Positions 1 to 8,457 are shown, numbered from the stretch's first letter. The stretch: DNA of 46,332 nucleotides from Planctomycetota bacterium (GCA_024653775.1 JANLHZ010000070.1:1-46332), one strand, 5' to 3'. Made by a program: numbers and translations. The notes: generated from the letters alone by a model not told the origin.

Positions 1-112
1 ACGGTTACGAATAATTCGTGAATTTCCGCGTTGAACCGTGGGAAGGGAACCTTCAGAACTCTCTGCGAAGCTCCGCGCTCTCCTCGTCTCTGCGCTGAAT
101 GTAGAGTGAACA
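1..112. other. Intergenic sequence at window edge, no gene seen
   Basis: I see no credible coding region here. The stretch has a degenerate run of CTCTGCG/CTCCGCG-like words and a short ACGAA-TAA-TTCGT palindrome near position 7. It leads directly into the first MITE-like repeat copy. Together with that copy it fills the 324 bases between the window edge and the scpB stop codon. Confidence 0.4.
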
Positions 113-298
113 GTATCAAAATAAGTTTAGGGATTTCGCGCTCAGATTTACGTCAGGTTCGTTTTGCGCGAGAGAGCAAACCGAACGTAGCCATAGTTCC
201 GATGAGCCATTACCTCGAAGTTATGGGGCGACCGAGAGCGGAATGAATATGGTGTGAAGAGGTGATGCAGAAACGGTAGTTTATTTTGTTCCGAGGCC
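113..298 (+). mobile_element. MITE-like repeat, core family copy 1
   Basis: This non-coding repeat shares its ~150-bp core with the copies at 1318-1499, 12862-13043, 19924-20116 and 39998-40179. Core landmarks are TCGCGCTCAGATTTACGTCA near the left, GTAGCCATAGTTCCG in the middle and a GGTGTGAAGA-GTGATG segment near the right. The left end reads ATCAAAATAAGTTTA. The right end reads GGTAGTTTATTTTGTTCCGA. The last 29 bases (270-298) are repeated exactly in inverted orientation at 1318-1346, on the other side of scpB. There is no transposase gene, so it would be non-autonomous. Confidence 0.75.
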
Positions 299-324
299 TA
301 AGGACGCCAACGGGAGTTCAGGCT

Positions 325-1305
325 TCAGTTCGACTTGTCCGTCGCGAATTCCGTCGTCTGCGGCAGATCCTTGATGCTTGCCATCCCGAACATTTCGAGA
401 AAGCGTTTCGTGGTGCCGTACATGAGTGGATAGCCGGGAATTTTCTTGCGTCCGACGGGGCGGATGAGATTCTTGTCGAGCAGCGTGCGGACGTGCGTGC
501 TCGAATCCGCGCCGCGGATGGCGTCGATCTCGGAGCGCGTCACGGGCTGTTTGTACGCGACCATCGCGAGGGTTTGCAGCGCGGCAGGCGTTATCTTCGA
601 TTCCTGCGTCACGCGCTGGAGCTGTTTCACGTACTCCGCGAACCGCGGCTTCGTCAGAAGCTGGTAGCCGCCCGCGAGTTTGACGATCTGGAACGCGCGC
701 TTCGACTCGGCGTATTCCGCCTCGAGTTCCGCGATCGCTTTGCGAATGATCGCGGTGTCGATTCCGCTCAGAAGGTTCGAAAGGCGCTTCGCCGTAAGAG
801 GCTCCTTGGCAACGAAAAGCAACGCCTCGATAACGCTCGAAAGATGCGATCCGGGAGGTTCCGACGGATTCAGCGCGGCTTCTCCCGCCTTCGGCGCAGG
901 CGGGGCTAACGCGGTTTCGGCTTCGTCCTCCAGATCTTCGCGAACAGCGGTATTTTCAGCGGCGGTGTTGGACTCATCCTCGAAGCCATCGTCCGAGGAC
1001 GAATCCTCGAAGTCCGCCTCATCCGACGCTAGATCGTCTTCGTCCGGTTCCGGCGGGAACTCCTCCGACTCCGGCTCCTCGAGCCTCGCGACGTCGTCGA
1101 AGTAGTGCAGGTCGACGACGGACTCGATGTCGGCGAGGCCGCCTTCCCCGATCTTAGCGCTTTCCCTCGCGATCATCTTCTGATCGTCCGCGGTAATTTC
1201 GATCTCTTCCGTCGGCGCGGCGACCGGCTCCAAGGTGGAGACTTCCTCCGTGGCAGCCTTCTTCTCCGCGGGCTTCCCCTTGCCTTTTTTCGACTCTTTC
1301 TTCAT
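325..1305 (-). CDS. scpB: Segregation and condensation protein B (ScpB)
   Basis: ScpB is the winged-helix partner of SMC-ScpA condensin and acts in chromosome compaction and segregation. The C-terminal half (about residues 150-320) is a recognisable ScpB: SSVIEALLFVAKEPL opens the first winged helix, then TPAALQTLAMVAYKQPVTRS and GRKKIPGYPLMYGTT. The first ~150 residues are a low-complexity Asp/Glu/Lys-rich extension that makes the protein (326 aa) much longer than usual ScpB (~200 aa). Such extensions are seen in planctomycete homologues. The ATG start follows a purine-rich AAAGGGGG ribosome-binding stretch. No scpA is adjacent. The gene sits alone between two inverted copies of a repeat whose ends lie 13 bases before its start and 27 bases beyond its stop. 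Confidence 0.93.
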   Translation of the reverse strand: MKKESKKGKGKPAEKKAATEEVSTLEPVAAPTEEIEITADDQKMIARESAKIGEGGLADIESVVDLHYFDDVARLEEPESEEFPPEPDEDDLASDEADFEDSSSDDGFEDESNTAAENTAVREDLEDEAETALAPPAPKAGEAALNPSEPPGSHLSSVIEALLFVAKEPLTAKRLSNLLSGIDTAIIRKAIAELEAEYAESKRAFQIVKLAGGYQLLTKPRFAEYVKQLQRVTQESKITPAALQTLAMVAYKQPVTRSEIDAIRGADSSTHVRTLLDKNLIRPVGRKKIPGYPLMYGTTKRFLEMFGMASIKDLPQTTEFATDKSN

Positions 1306-1317
1306 TTTGCCCCCTTT

Positions 1318-1499
1318 GGCCTCGGAACAAAATAAACTACCGTTTCCGCATCACATCTTCACACCATACTCATTCCGCGCTCGGTCGCGAATTCCTCGCC
1401 GTAACTATCGCTACGACTGCGGATTCGCTCTCTCGCGCAAAACGACTCTCGCGTAAATCTGAGCGCATAAATCGGTACTTTCTTTTGTTCCGAAGCCTC
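1318..1499 (-). mobile_element. MITE-like repeat, core family copy 2 (inverted)
   Basis: This is the same core as copy 1 in opposite orientation. It starts GGCCTCGGAACAAAATAAAC and ends TTTCTTTTGTTCCGAAGCCTC, so its two ends form an imperfect terminal inverted repeat around CGGAACAAAA. It separates the scpB start codon from the 3' end of the lipoprotein gene, and both genes read leftward. Any scpB promoter must therefore lie inside or very near this element. Confidence 0.78.
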
Positions 1500-1537
1500 T
1501 GTCCCCACAAAAGTTTCCGGAAATCCGGAAGTCAAAT

Positions 1538-2518
1538 TCACCCAGGGAAGAGCGCGTGCCTGATGGAAGACCAGAACCCGTCCGGCCTTTCCGCAAGCTC
1601 GACAAGATGCCCCCTCCTGATTTTGTTTCTGATGTCGTTGTCGGTCACTTTCGCGAAGCAGTACGACTTTTCGACCTTGATAACCTCGATCCTTCCGATG
1701 TAGTGTCTCGAATAACTCTGGATTCCGGTGAGTCTGTCGGTTCTTCCGATCAGCTCGTAGACGTTGACGATGTCACCGATTTTGACGTAGCCTTCGCCCC
1801 ACTCGATCCTCGCGACGAGTCTGTTTCCGCGCAACTCGCTCACGTAGTCCTTTTCCGAGAATCTGAACTCGACTTCCTTCGAAAGATCGTCGATGCATTT
1901 CTGAAGGACTTCGTCGATGCCGGACTCCTGATCGAGCGCGAGCATGTTGGCGGAATAGATCGTCTCCGTCTTTTCGCCGGACTTGGCGGTCAGGATTCTG
2001 CTTCTGTCCGAGGCCCCGTAGACGTCGACGCGAAGTTCCATCTTGAACGTCTGACTCCAGCGGGTTTCGTATTTCGAAAGCAGCGAATTGTAGAACTCCT
2101 CGCTTTTCGGGTGGCCGAGCGAGGCGCTCTCGATCGCTATGAAAGCGACGAAATCGAGATCGAGATCTTCGCCAATGCCTATGAGATCCTCCTGGGAGTG
2201 GGTTTCGCCGGCGCGCTGGGAAATGCTCGATATGAGCTGCTCGCGATCATTGTAGACCTCGAGCGCGGAAACCCGGCGGAACATCTCTACGCCTTTATCG
2301 AGAACGGTATCGACGAAAAGATTGTTCGAAGTATCGTGGGTCTCTACCTCTATCAGCGCTATCCTCCGTCGGCTGCCCTGCGCGCTGAGAACGACCTCGA
2401 AGAGATACGGATCGAACACCTCCTTGTCCTCGGGCGTCACCTCGAGCTTTTCGACGTCGATAGTGGTACAGGCTGGAATCGCCAGCGACAAAATTATCAA
2501 CACGAAAAACGGTTTCAT
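1538..2518 (-). CDS. Outer-membrane-type lipoprotein with FlgT/CsgG-like domains
   Basis: This 326-residue protein starts with a lipoprotein signal peptide: a hydrophobic stretch, then the lipobox AIPAC with Cys17 as the predicted lipidated residue. The middle part (about 45-220) resembles the CsgG/TolB-like nucleotide-free fold of envelope assembly proteins (RRIALIEVE..., then conserved acidic positions). The last 80 residues (GDIVNVYELIGR..., GRIEVIKVEKSYCFAKV, ending IRRGHLVEL) look like a FlgT C-terminal barrel. The role is probably structural or assembly work in the periplasm or on the outer membrane. The assignment is fold-level, made by eye. GAGGCG upstream of the ATG can serve as the ribosome-binding site. 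It points away from the caspase gene, with which it shares the 2519-2712 spacer. Confidence 0.7.
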   Translation of the reverse strand: MKPFFVLIILSLAIPACTTIDVEKLEVTPEDKEVFDPYLFEVVLSAQGSRRRIALIEVETHDTSNNLFVDTVLDKGVEMFRRVSALEVYNDREQLISSISQRAGETHSQEDLIGIGEDLDLDFVAFIAIESASLGHPKSEEFYNSLLSKYETRWSQTFKMELRVDVYGASDRSRILTAKSGEKTETIYSANMLALDQESGIDEVLQKCIDDLSKEVEFRFSEKDYVSELRGNRLVARIEWGEGYVKIGDIVNVYELIGRTDRLTGIQSYSRHYIGRIEVIKVEKSYCFAKVTDNDIRNKIRRGHLVELAERPDGFWSSIRHALFPG

Positions 2519-2655
2519 CCACGCCTCGGTCTTTCAGAGGGTTTCCCTGGAATTCATTAAATCATCGGAGCCGCGTTTTGAAAAGCAAAATGTGTACAGA
2601 GGAGCGCGAAATGGTTCGATTGCGCACTCGTTGCGCCTCTCCCGGAAGTTTTTTG

Positions 2656-2683
2656 TTGTCAATCCGCAATGTTGATGGATAAT
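2656..2683 (+). promoter_or_regulatory. Candidate sigma70-type promoter for the caspase-like gene
   Basis: A TTGTCA box (2656-2661) and a GATAAT box (2678-2683) are separated by 16 bases. They lie about 30 bases before the ATG at 2713. A GGGGGA ribosome-binding stretch sits just before that start codon. The match is to the general consensus only. Confidence 0.45.
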
Positions 2684-2712
2684 TATCAGGCACACAATTT
2701 ACGGGGGACTTA

Positions 2713-4773
2713 ATGACACCTGGATTATCGATACTCAGGTTTGTAGGGATCGTTTCGATTCTTGTACTCGGCGCTGAAACAAGCGCTCGCGCGTACGAGG
2801 AACTGACGCTCGGCGAGGTCCGGGAAGGAACTCTGGACGACGAGGACCGCGGGCTCGCGGGCGGAGGATACGCCGACGAGGACTGGCATTTCTGGAGCCA
2901 GGACAACCAGAATGTCGCGGTTGTGCTCGAAAGTTCGCTTTTCGAACCCGTCTTGAAAGTGTTTTTTGGAAGAGAGCAACTGACTTTCGGAGCGACGGAA
3001 GGGATGAAAGTCGTCGCGGAAATCGATATGACGCGCAACCGTCTGTACGACTTCGAGATCGGCTCCGCGCTTCCCGGAGGCAAGGGCCGGTACACGATTC
3101 TTGTGAAGAAAATCGACGCGCGCGCGAATCCCGGCGGCGCAGCCCAGCCGAGGCCGGCTCCCGCGCCCGAGGCCGGACCCGCGCAGCCCGCGCCTGCACC
3201 CGGAGCTACGAGCGGAAATCGCGACTTCTCGCAGTTCGACGCCATCGATCGCAGAAACATCTCGACTTTCCGCGGTTCGCTCGCGGACGCGGACCAGCAG
3301 ATCGATCCGAATCGCTTCGCCGATATTTACGCGTACCAGGTTGCGGAAGGCGCGATACTGAAGGTGACTCTTACCGCGAGTTCATTCGACGCGTTTCTCT
3401 ACGTGCAGACTCCATCGGGAGAAATTGTGGAAAACGACAACTCGGGCGATCTCGAAACCGATTCGTCGATCGAACTCGAAGCCAAACGTGGTGGAAAGTA
3501 CCTCATAGTCGCGACGAGCACGGGACAGAAGAACACAGGCGCTTACGTCCTTCGAATTCGGGCCATGCAGGAAAGCGATACGATCGTCACGAATCCGCAG
3601 AATCAGAGTAGCGTCCCCGCCCAGACGCAGCCCGAACGACCGCCGTCAGGGTTCCGCGGCAGAACCACGCCTTTCGGGACCACCGGCTCCCTCCAGCGCG
3701 GCGATCAGACCTACCGCTCCGGAGATCGCGAGGGCGCGTTCTACGACAGCTACGAAATCTGGTTTCCGCAGGGAAGTTTCATCGAGGTCAAGCTCGAAAG
3801 TCGCAGCCGACAGTACGATCCGTTCCTGATCGTCGAAGGCCCAGCGAATTTCCACAAGGAGAACGACGACGTCAACTATCCGTCGGACACGAATTCCGCG
3901 GTGACGTTCTTTTGCTCGAACAGCGGCTCGTACACGGTCTACGCTACAAGTTACGCGTCGGGAGCCGCGGGGAATTATTCGCTTTCCGTGACGAGCGAGT
4001 TCGTCAGCGCGAGCGAAACGATGGTCCGCACTCTTGGCAGGAGATATTTCGGGATATTCGTCGGAATCCGCGACTATCCGGACGATCTCGACGACCTCGA
4101 ATACTGCGACGAGGACGCGACGCTTCTCTCCCGCGCGTTCACGGGAGGTCAGCTTATGGGCGCTGAGAGTTTCGTCGTGCTCACGAACTCAGGCGCGACC
4201 ACCCGCGCGGTCCGCGATGCGTTTACGACCATCAAGCGGCAGATCGGCCCGCGGGACGCCTTCGTGTTCTTCTTCTCAGGCCACGGACAGCAAAGCGAAT
4301 ATGACGAATCGAACACCGACGAAGTCGATCGCAAGCAGGAAAGCATCGTCCTTCACGACGGCGAACTTCTGGACGACGAACTCGCGACGCTCGTGGGCGA
4401 ACTGAACTGCGCGATCAGGCTGGTCGCGATCGACGCGTGCTTCTCCGGAGGATTCGCGCGGGACGTTGTGAACAAACCGGGTACGATCGGGATTTTCTCC
4501 AGCGAGGAGGACCTGACGAGCAACGTCGCAAGCGAGTTCAGCGCCGGAGGTTATCTCTCGCTGTTCTTCCGCGAGGCGGTCAGCGAACGCGCGGACGTCA
4601 ATCGCAACGGCACAATCGACGTCGGCGAACTTTGCCATTATATCCAGAATTCATACGGTTCAAGGGTTCGCGAATCCGAAGTCGAAACGAACGACGGCGA
4701 AATCGGCTATCAGCATGTGGTCGTCGACCGCGGCTCGGTGACGGTCGGGACGGAACTCTTTCGAACGAGATAA
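2713..4773 (+). CDS. Secreted orthocaspase (peptidase C14) with PPC domains and EF-hand
   Basis: This 686-residue protein is predicted to be exported (hydrophobic N-terminus ending near SARA). It then shows a PPC-like beta domain (about 25-130), a Pro/Ala-rich linker (about 135-170) and two more PPC-like domains (about 180-280 and 320-430). A C14 caspase domain follows (about 440-600). The catalytic dyad is visible: His524 in FFFSGHGQ and Cys576 in DACFSGG, and the domain opens with YFGIFVGIRDYPD. After it comes a complete 12-residue EF-hand loop, Asp628 to Glu639 (DVNRNGTIDVGE), so calcium binding is likely. Bacterial caspase homologues (orthocaspases) usually cleave after Arg/Lys. The substrate here is unknown. 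It is monocistronic by spacing, with a candidate promoter at 2656-2683. Confidence 0.85.
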   Translation: MTPGLSILRFVGIVSILVLGAETSARAYEELTLGEVREGTLDDEDRGLAGGGYADEDWHFWSQDNQNVAVVLESSLFEPVLKVFFGREQLTFGATEGMKVVAEIDMTRNRLYDFEIGSALPGGKGRYTILVKKIDARANPGGAAQPRPAPAPEAGPAQPAPAPGATSGNRDFSQFDAIDRRNISTFRGSLADADQQIDPNRFADIYAYQVAEGAILKVTLTASSFDAFLYVQTPSGEIVENDNSGDLETDSSIELEAKRGGKYLIVATSTGQKNTGAYVLRIRAMQESDTIVTNPQNQSSVPAQTQPERPPSGFRGRTTPFGTTGSLQRGDQTYRSGDREGAFYDSYEIWFPQGSFIEVKLESRSRQYDPFLIVEGPANFHKENDDVNYPSDTNSAVTFFCSNSGSYTVYATSYASGAAGNYSLSVTSEFVSASETMVRTLGRRYFGIFVGIRDYPDDLDDLEYCDEDATLLSRAFTGGQLMGAESFVVLTNSGATTRAVRDAFTTIKRQIGPRDAFVFFFSGHGQQSEYDESNTDEVDRKQESIVLHDGELLDDELATLVGELNCAIRLVAIDACFSGGFARDVVNKPGTIGIFSSEEDLTSNVASEFSAGGYLSLFFREAVSERADVNRNGTIDVGELCHYIQNSYGSRVRESEVETNDGEIGYQHVVVDRGSVTVGTELFRTR

Positions 4774-4776
4774 TCG

Positions 4777-4802
4777 AGGGACTTTATCGGCCATCCCTTT
4801 TT
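4777..4802 (+). terminator. Possible weak intrinsic terminator after the caspase gene
   Basis: AGGGA and TCCCT form a 5-bp stem around a 12-base loop and are followed by a run of T. The stem is short, so termination may be partial and manA may be read through. Confidence 0.25.
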
Positions 4803-4854
4803 TGGTATATTCGTCACCTCTTCGATTGTTGAAGTGGGCAGTTGCTGGAAGATT

Positions 4855-5853
4855 ATGACTTCATTGTATCCGCTTGTGTTCAGGGAGCACTTTCTCGAAA
4901 AGCCCTGGGGGGGAAGAAAGCTCAAAAGGCTCCTCGACAAGGATCTTCCCGATGGCGTCAAAATCGGCGAAAGCTGGGAACTCAGCGACGTCGAAGGAAG
5001 GGTCAGCGTCATCGAAAACGGCGAACTTTCCGGAACGAACATCGACGAGCTTCTTGAAGACCACCGCGAAAAGCTGCTCGGAAAGAATCTCGCGTCGCGA
5101 TTTCCGCGGAGTTTTCCGCTGCTCGTCAAATATATCGACGCAAGCGAATTCCTGAGCGTGCAGGTCCACCCGAAAAAAGATTGGCTCGAGGCAAGGAAAA
5201 TCGACGAGCCGCCCAAGCACGAGGTGTGGTACGTTCTATACGCGGACCCGGGGTCGTATCTATATCACGGCGTTCGAGAAGGCGTCACGAAGGACGATCT
5301 TCGAAACGCGAAGGGTGAAGAAATTCTCGCTCTGCTCAACAAAATCGAAGTCGCGCCGGGCGATGTGATTCCGATAGCGCCGGGGACGGTTCACGCGCTC
5401 GGCGCCGGGATCGTCGTCGCGGAGGTGCAGGTCAGCGCGGACACCACGCTCCGGCTTTACGATTACGGCCGCAAAGAGGCGAACGGCTCCGCCGCGCGGG
5501 AACTACACGTCGAGGACGCGATCGATCAGGTTTCGACGGAATCGCAGCTTCAGAAGTCGCGCGGACTTCCGCTTCCGGACTTCCAGTACGAACGTCTGCT
5601 GCTTTACAAGAGTTCGATGTTCAGCCTCGAACTGCTGAAATTCGACGGGATCATCTTCGAGAAGGAGCAGCCCGGCACGTTCGCGGTGCTTAGCGTCATC
5701 GAAGGCGCGGGCGACATAATCTGGACCGCGGACAAGGTCGAGCACAAACAGCCCTTCAAGATCGGCGACACGATTCTCGTCCCCGCGATCATCGAGGAGT
5801 TCAATCTGAACGCGGACACCGAATGCAAGATTCTGCGCGTACACGTTCCGTGA
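4855..5853 (+). CDS. manA: Mannose-6-phosphate isomerase, class I
   Basis: The enzyme interconverts mannose 6-phosphate and fructose 6-phosphate, feeding GDP-mannose or mannose use. The zinc ligands of type I phosphomannose isomerases can be placed: Gln103 and His105 in VQVHPKK, Glu123 in KHEVWYV and His180 in GTVHALG. The opening FREHFLEKPWGGRKL is also typical. The length (about 332 aa) fits the short bacterial class I form. The frame is open from 4834, but the ATG at 4855, preceded by CTGGAAG, gives the better start. It lies about 80 bases after the caspase gene on the same strand, with no functional link evident. Confidence 0.9.
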   Translation: MTSLYPLVFREHFLEKPWGGRKLKRLLDKDLPDGVKIGESWELSDVEGRVSVIENGELSGTNIDELLEDHREKLLGKNLASRFPRSFPLLVKYIDASEFLSVQVHPKKDWLEARKIDEPPKHEVWYVLYADPGSYLYHGVREGVTKDDLRNAKGEEILALLNKIEVAPGDVIPIAPGTVHALGAGIVVAEVQVSADTTLRLYDYGRKEANGSAARELHVEDAIDQVSTESQLQKSRGLPLPDFQYERLLLYKSSMFSLELLKFDGIIFEKEQPGTFAVLSVIEGAGDIIWTADKVEHKQPFKIGDTILVPAIIEEFNLNADTECKILRVHVP

Positions 5854-5979
5854 GTAGCGCAGCCGTATCGGTTAGGTGAACCACGTTGTTTGGAGCGTTT
5901 CAGGCGTTTCATTCGCGTGGCACGGTCTTATATCAACCCCATTTGACAGCCATGTTTTGAGGGTGTCAGCTACGAATCT

Positions 5980-6120
5980 GTAACTGTTCACGGGGTAGAT
6001 CGCAGTCTATAGCGGGATTCTGTAGTAGTGTGCTCGTGAGAGCATATTTTCGCGGTGTGGTGGATCAAAGAAGCGCCTTACGGCGCCGCTACGAACGCGA
6101 ACTACCCCGTGAACAGTTAC
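5980..6120. mobile_element. IS66-type MITE (141 bp) with perfect TIRs and 8-bp target duplication
   Basis: The element is bounded by perfect 19-bp terminal inverted repeats, GTAACTGTTCACGGGGTAG on the left (5980-5998) and its complement at 6102-6120. The 8-bp direct repeat ACGAATCT sits immediately outside both ends (5972-5979 and 6121-6128). IS66-family insertion sequences have TIRs beginning GTAA and make 8-bp target duplications, so this is most simply a non-autonomous IS66 derivative. The interior has no reading frame. Part of the interior (6025-6051) recurs at 46189-46215. The intact TIRs and target duplication indicate a fairly recent insertion. Confidence 0.88.
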
Positions 6121-6128
6121 ACGAATCT

Positions 6129-6337
6129 TTATAGCAGACCGTAGTCGAGAGTCGGAACGTAAGGACTCCGGAAAGATTTACGACCGCTGGCTGCTGAATC
6201 TGAACTTTATAGCGTGATGCGCGCTACAAAATTTGCACGATGAAAATATTTCTGCAATAATCCAGATCGCGAACTCGGTGTATAATCATCATGGCCGCAA
6301 TCGACAAAACAACGATTTGAAGTCAGGATCGCATCAG
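6129..6337. other. Intergenic stretch before the FAH-family gene
   Basis: Together with 5854-5971 and the MITE this makes a 484-base gap between manA and the next gene. I see no gene in it. It has a TATAAT box at 6281-6286, usable as a -10 element for the downstream gene. No good -35 box is seen at the expected distance. Confidence 0.4.
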
Positions 6338-7240
6338 ATGCAGTTTTTCACATACAGACAGGAAGGCAACGTCTTCTGGGGGCTATATCATAAAGAACGA
6401 AAGATCAACTTCTGCAGGGCGTGGGAAGCGTACCATACGCAGGAGGGTCTTTCCCGCGAGATCGGCTCGCTCAAGACGCCGCTCGACGCGATCAATTCGG
6501 GCGTGTTCCTTGCGCGGAAGCTCGGCCCCGTCGTCGATTACATCGACAAATTCGAACTTCCCGAAAAGCTCCTCATTCGAGGCGATTTCGAGGTTCTGCC
6601 GCCGATAATCAGTCCATCGAAGATCGTCTGCGTCATTCGCAACTACAAAGCCCACGCGAAGGAGATGGCCGCATCCGTTCCCGAGGAGCCGATTTTCTTT
6701 CTGAAGCCCGCGTCCGCGCTCATTGGCCACAAACAGAACATCCTTTTCCCGCGCTGGCTGAACTCCCGCGTCGATCCGGAGATCGAACTCGGAGTCGTCA
6801 TCGGAAAGACCTGCAAGAACGCGAGTGTCGACAGCGCGATGCAGTACGTCGCTGGCTATACGATTATTCTCGACGTCACCGCGCGCAGCCTTCAGGGGCA
6901 GGACAAGGAGCGCTCCTGGCCTTGGACGCGCTCGAAGGGTCTCGATACGTTCTGCCCCACGGGTCCGTTCCTCGTTCCGCGCGAGATCGTCGAGGATCCT
7001 CACTGCTTAGACATCGAGCTTCAGGTCAACGGCGGAGAACGGCAGAAGGGAAACACCAGCGACATGGTCTTCACGGTGCCGGAACTGATCAGCGCCGCTA
7101 GCAAATATATGACGCTCCAGCCCGGAGATATGATCGCAACCGGAACTCCGGAAGGCGTGTCCCCCGTCGTCATAGGCGACTACATCGAGGCGACGATCGA
7201 AAAGCTCGGGACCCTCAAGATCACCGTGTCGAGTGCGTAG
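6338..7240 (+). CDS. Fumarylacetoacetate hydrolase family protein
   Basis: This is a member of the FAH superfamily, metal-dependent enzymes that hydrolyse C-C bonds or isomerise/decarboxylate beta-diketo acids. Visible family features are IRNYKAHAKEM, PIFFLKPASALIG, the metal-binding stretch DPEIELGVVIGK, DVTARSLQ...RSWPWTRSKGLDTFCPTGPFL, and the C-terminal GDMIATGTPEGVSPV. The frame opens at 6233, but the ATG at 6338 has AGGA 9 bases upstream and leaves a normal FAH length of about 300 aa, so I chose it. The closest known groups are 5-oxopent-3-ene-1,2,5-tricarboxylate decarboxylase/isomerase and acylpyruvate hydrolase. The substrate cannot be told from the sequence. Confidence 0.88.
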   Translation: MQFFTYRQEGNVFWGLYHKERKINFCRAWEAYHTQEGLSREIGSLKTPLDAINSGVFLARKLGPVVDYIDKFELPEKLLIRGDFEVLPPIISPSKIVCVIRNYKAHAKEMAASVPEEPIFFLKPASALIGHKQNILFPRWLNSRVDPEIELGVVIGKTCKNASVDSAMQYVAGYTIILDVTARSLQGQDKERSWPWTRSKGLDTFCPTGPFLVPREIVEDPHCLDIELQVNGGERQKGNTSDMVFTVPELISAASKYMTLQPGDMIATGTPEGVSPVVIGDYIEATIEKLGTLKITVSSA

Positions 7241-7241
7241 C

Positions 7242-8426
7242 TCAGGATCGAGGATCGAGGATCGAGGATCGAGGGGAAATCTCCTCGAACAGATCGAGTA
7301 ATTTCCTCGCGTTGTCCTCCTGTGGATATTTCTCCGCGAGCTTCCGCGCCTCGATTCCCGCTGTTCTGCGAACGTCGTCGCCTGAGAACCGCGCGATCGC
7401 GTTCGCAATGCCGCTGATGTCGGTCGCGTCGAGGCTGCCGACTCCCTGCACACCGTCTTCGATGAGCATTCCGGAGCCGCTGTGCTTCGTCGCGATTACC
7501 GGTAGTCCGGACGCCAGCGCTTCCATCACCGTCAGCGAACACGCGTCGAAAAACGTCGGGTAAACGAAAAGATCGCTCGCGGCGTAATACCGTTCGACGT
7601 CGCTGACGCCGCCGAGAAAGCGCACAGAGTCCGCCACGCCAAGCCTACGCGCGAGGCGTCTGAACGGTCCTGGCTTCCCGCGACCGACGATCCACACCTG
7701 CATCTTCCGCTCCGGCTGCGTCCTCCGTACCAGAGCGAACGCGCGAATGAGGCTCGCGACTCCCTTCAGCCGAAAATTGTGGCAGACGGTAAGCAGCACG
7801 AGTTCGTCGTCGCTCACGCCGAGGGACGCGCGCAGTTCTCCGCGGAACTTCGCTTTGTTATCAGGGTGGAACTTCGCGAGGTCGACGCCGTTGTAGAGCA
7901 CGCGCACCTTCTGTGCCGCGGCGGGGTGGATGCGCTCGACGTCTTCGCGGACCTTGTCTGAAATCGCGACGACTAGCTTTAGATCCGCGGATGCGTACTG
8001 ACTTCGCTGGATGCTTTTGATGACGTAGTGCCTGGGAGTGCAGTAACGCAGAATTTTGCGAAACCAGCGGTAAAGCGGGTTCTCGATCGAAAGGAAGAAC
8101 CTCTCGGCATAGGCCTCCTCGACTCCGCCGTGGGGGTTCAGGACGTTCCCGCCGAGTGACTTGCCAAGGACCGACGCGACGTCGAAGTCGCTCGCTTCGA
8201 TTATTTTCCTCGCGGCGTGGGCGAACGTCAGGATTTCGATCGCGGGGGACCACCGCATCGTCGGCGCCTCGATGACTGTAACGTCTTCGACGTGCCCTGC
8301 GACCTTCGAAGCGATCACCGTCACCTCGTGGCCGAGCCTTACGAAGTCCTGCGCGAGGTTCACCGCGTAGCCTTCCGCGCCGCCCTTTCCGGGGATGAAG
8401 CGTTCGATGACGAGTGCGATTTTCAT
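7242..8426 (-). CDS. WaaG-like family 4 glycosyltransferase
   Basis: This is a GT-B fold glycosyltransferase of about 394 aa. The N-terminal domain starts MKIALVIERFIPGKGGAEGY. The nucleotide-sugar half carries HNFRLKGV, a motif close to the WaaG group that adds the first outer-core glucose to LPS, and the EX7E-type region FDACSLTVMEALASGLPV. It probably acts in LPS core or a related surface glycan, and an LPS-kinase-like gene lies 4 kb away. The last ten residues (RSSILDPRS) are encoded by a heptanucleotide repeat array, so the natural C-terminus has probably been extended by that array. The start is the ATG at 8426. The intergenic region to the next gene holds a divergent promoter region. 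Confidence 0.85.
   Translation of the reverse strand: MKIALVIERFIPGKGGAEGYAVNLAQDFVRLGHEVTVIASKVAGHVEDVTVIEAPTMRWSPAIEILTFAHAARKIIEASDFDVASVLGKSLGGNVLNPHGGVEEAYAERFFLSIENPLYRWFRKILRYCTPRHYVIKSIQRSQYASADLKLVVAISDKVREDVERIHPAAAQKVRVLYNGVDLAKFHPDNKAKFRGELRASLGVSDDELVLLTVCHNFRLKGVASLIRAFALVRRTQPERKMQVWIVGRGKPGPFRRLARRLGVADSVRFLGGVSDVERYYAASDLFVYPTFFDACSLTVMEALASGLPVIATKHSGSGMLIEDGVQGVGSLDATDISGIANAIARFSGDDVRRTAGIEARKLAEKYPQEDNARKLLDLFEEISPRSSILDPRS
7243..7275. repeat. Heptanucleotide tandem array AGGATCG x4
   Basis: Four head-to-tail copies of AGGATCG run across the 3' end and stop codon of the glycosyltransferase gene, just after the stop codon of the FAH-family gene. Because seven is not a multiple of three, copy-number changes shift the C-terminal frame of the glycosyltransferase. 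Confidence 0.8.
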
Positions 8427-8457
8427 TTGTCCATTTTAGCGGTTTCGGTTGTATAAT
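8427..8457 (+). promoter_or_regulatory. Candidate promoter for the nucleotidyltransferase-fold gene
   Basis: TTGTCC (8427-8432) and a perfect TATAAT (8452-8457) are spaced 19 bases apart. They lie between the divergent glycosyltransferase and nucleotidyltransferase-fold genes. AGGAG at 8477-8481 is the ribosome-binding site for the ATG at 8488. Confidence 0.4.

Noticed and set aside
1556-2560. Long plus-strand frame of 334 codons opposite the lipoprotein gene
   Set aside because: It is antisense to a protein with a clear signal peptide and lipobox. The frame has no family pattern, and its length follows from GC-rich codon use.
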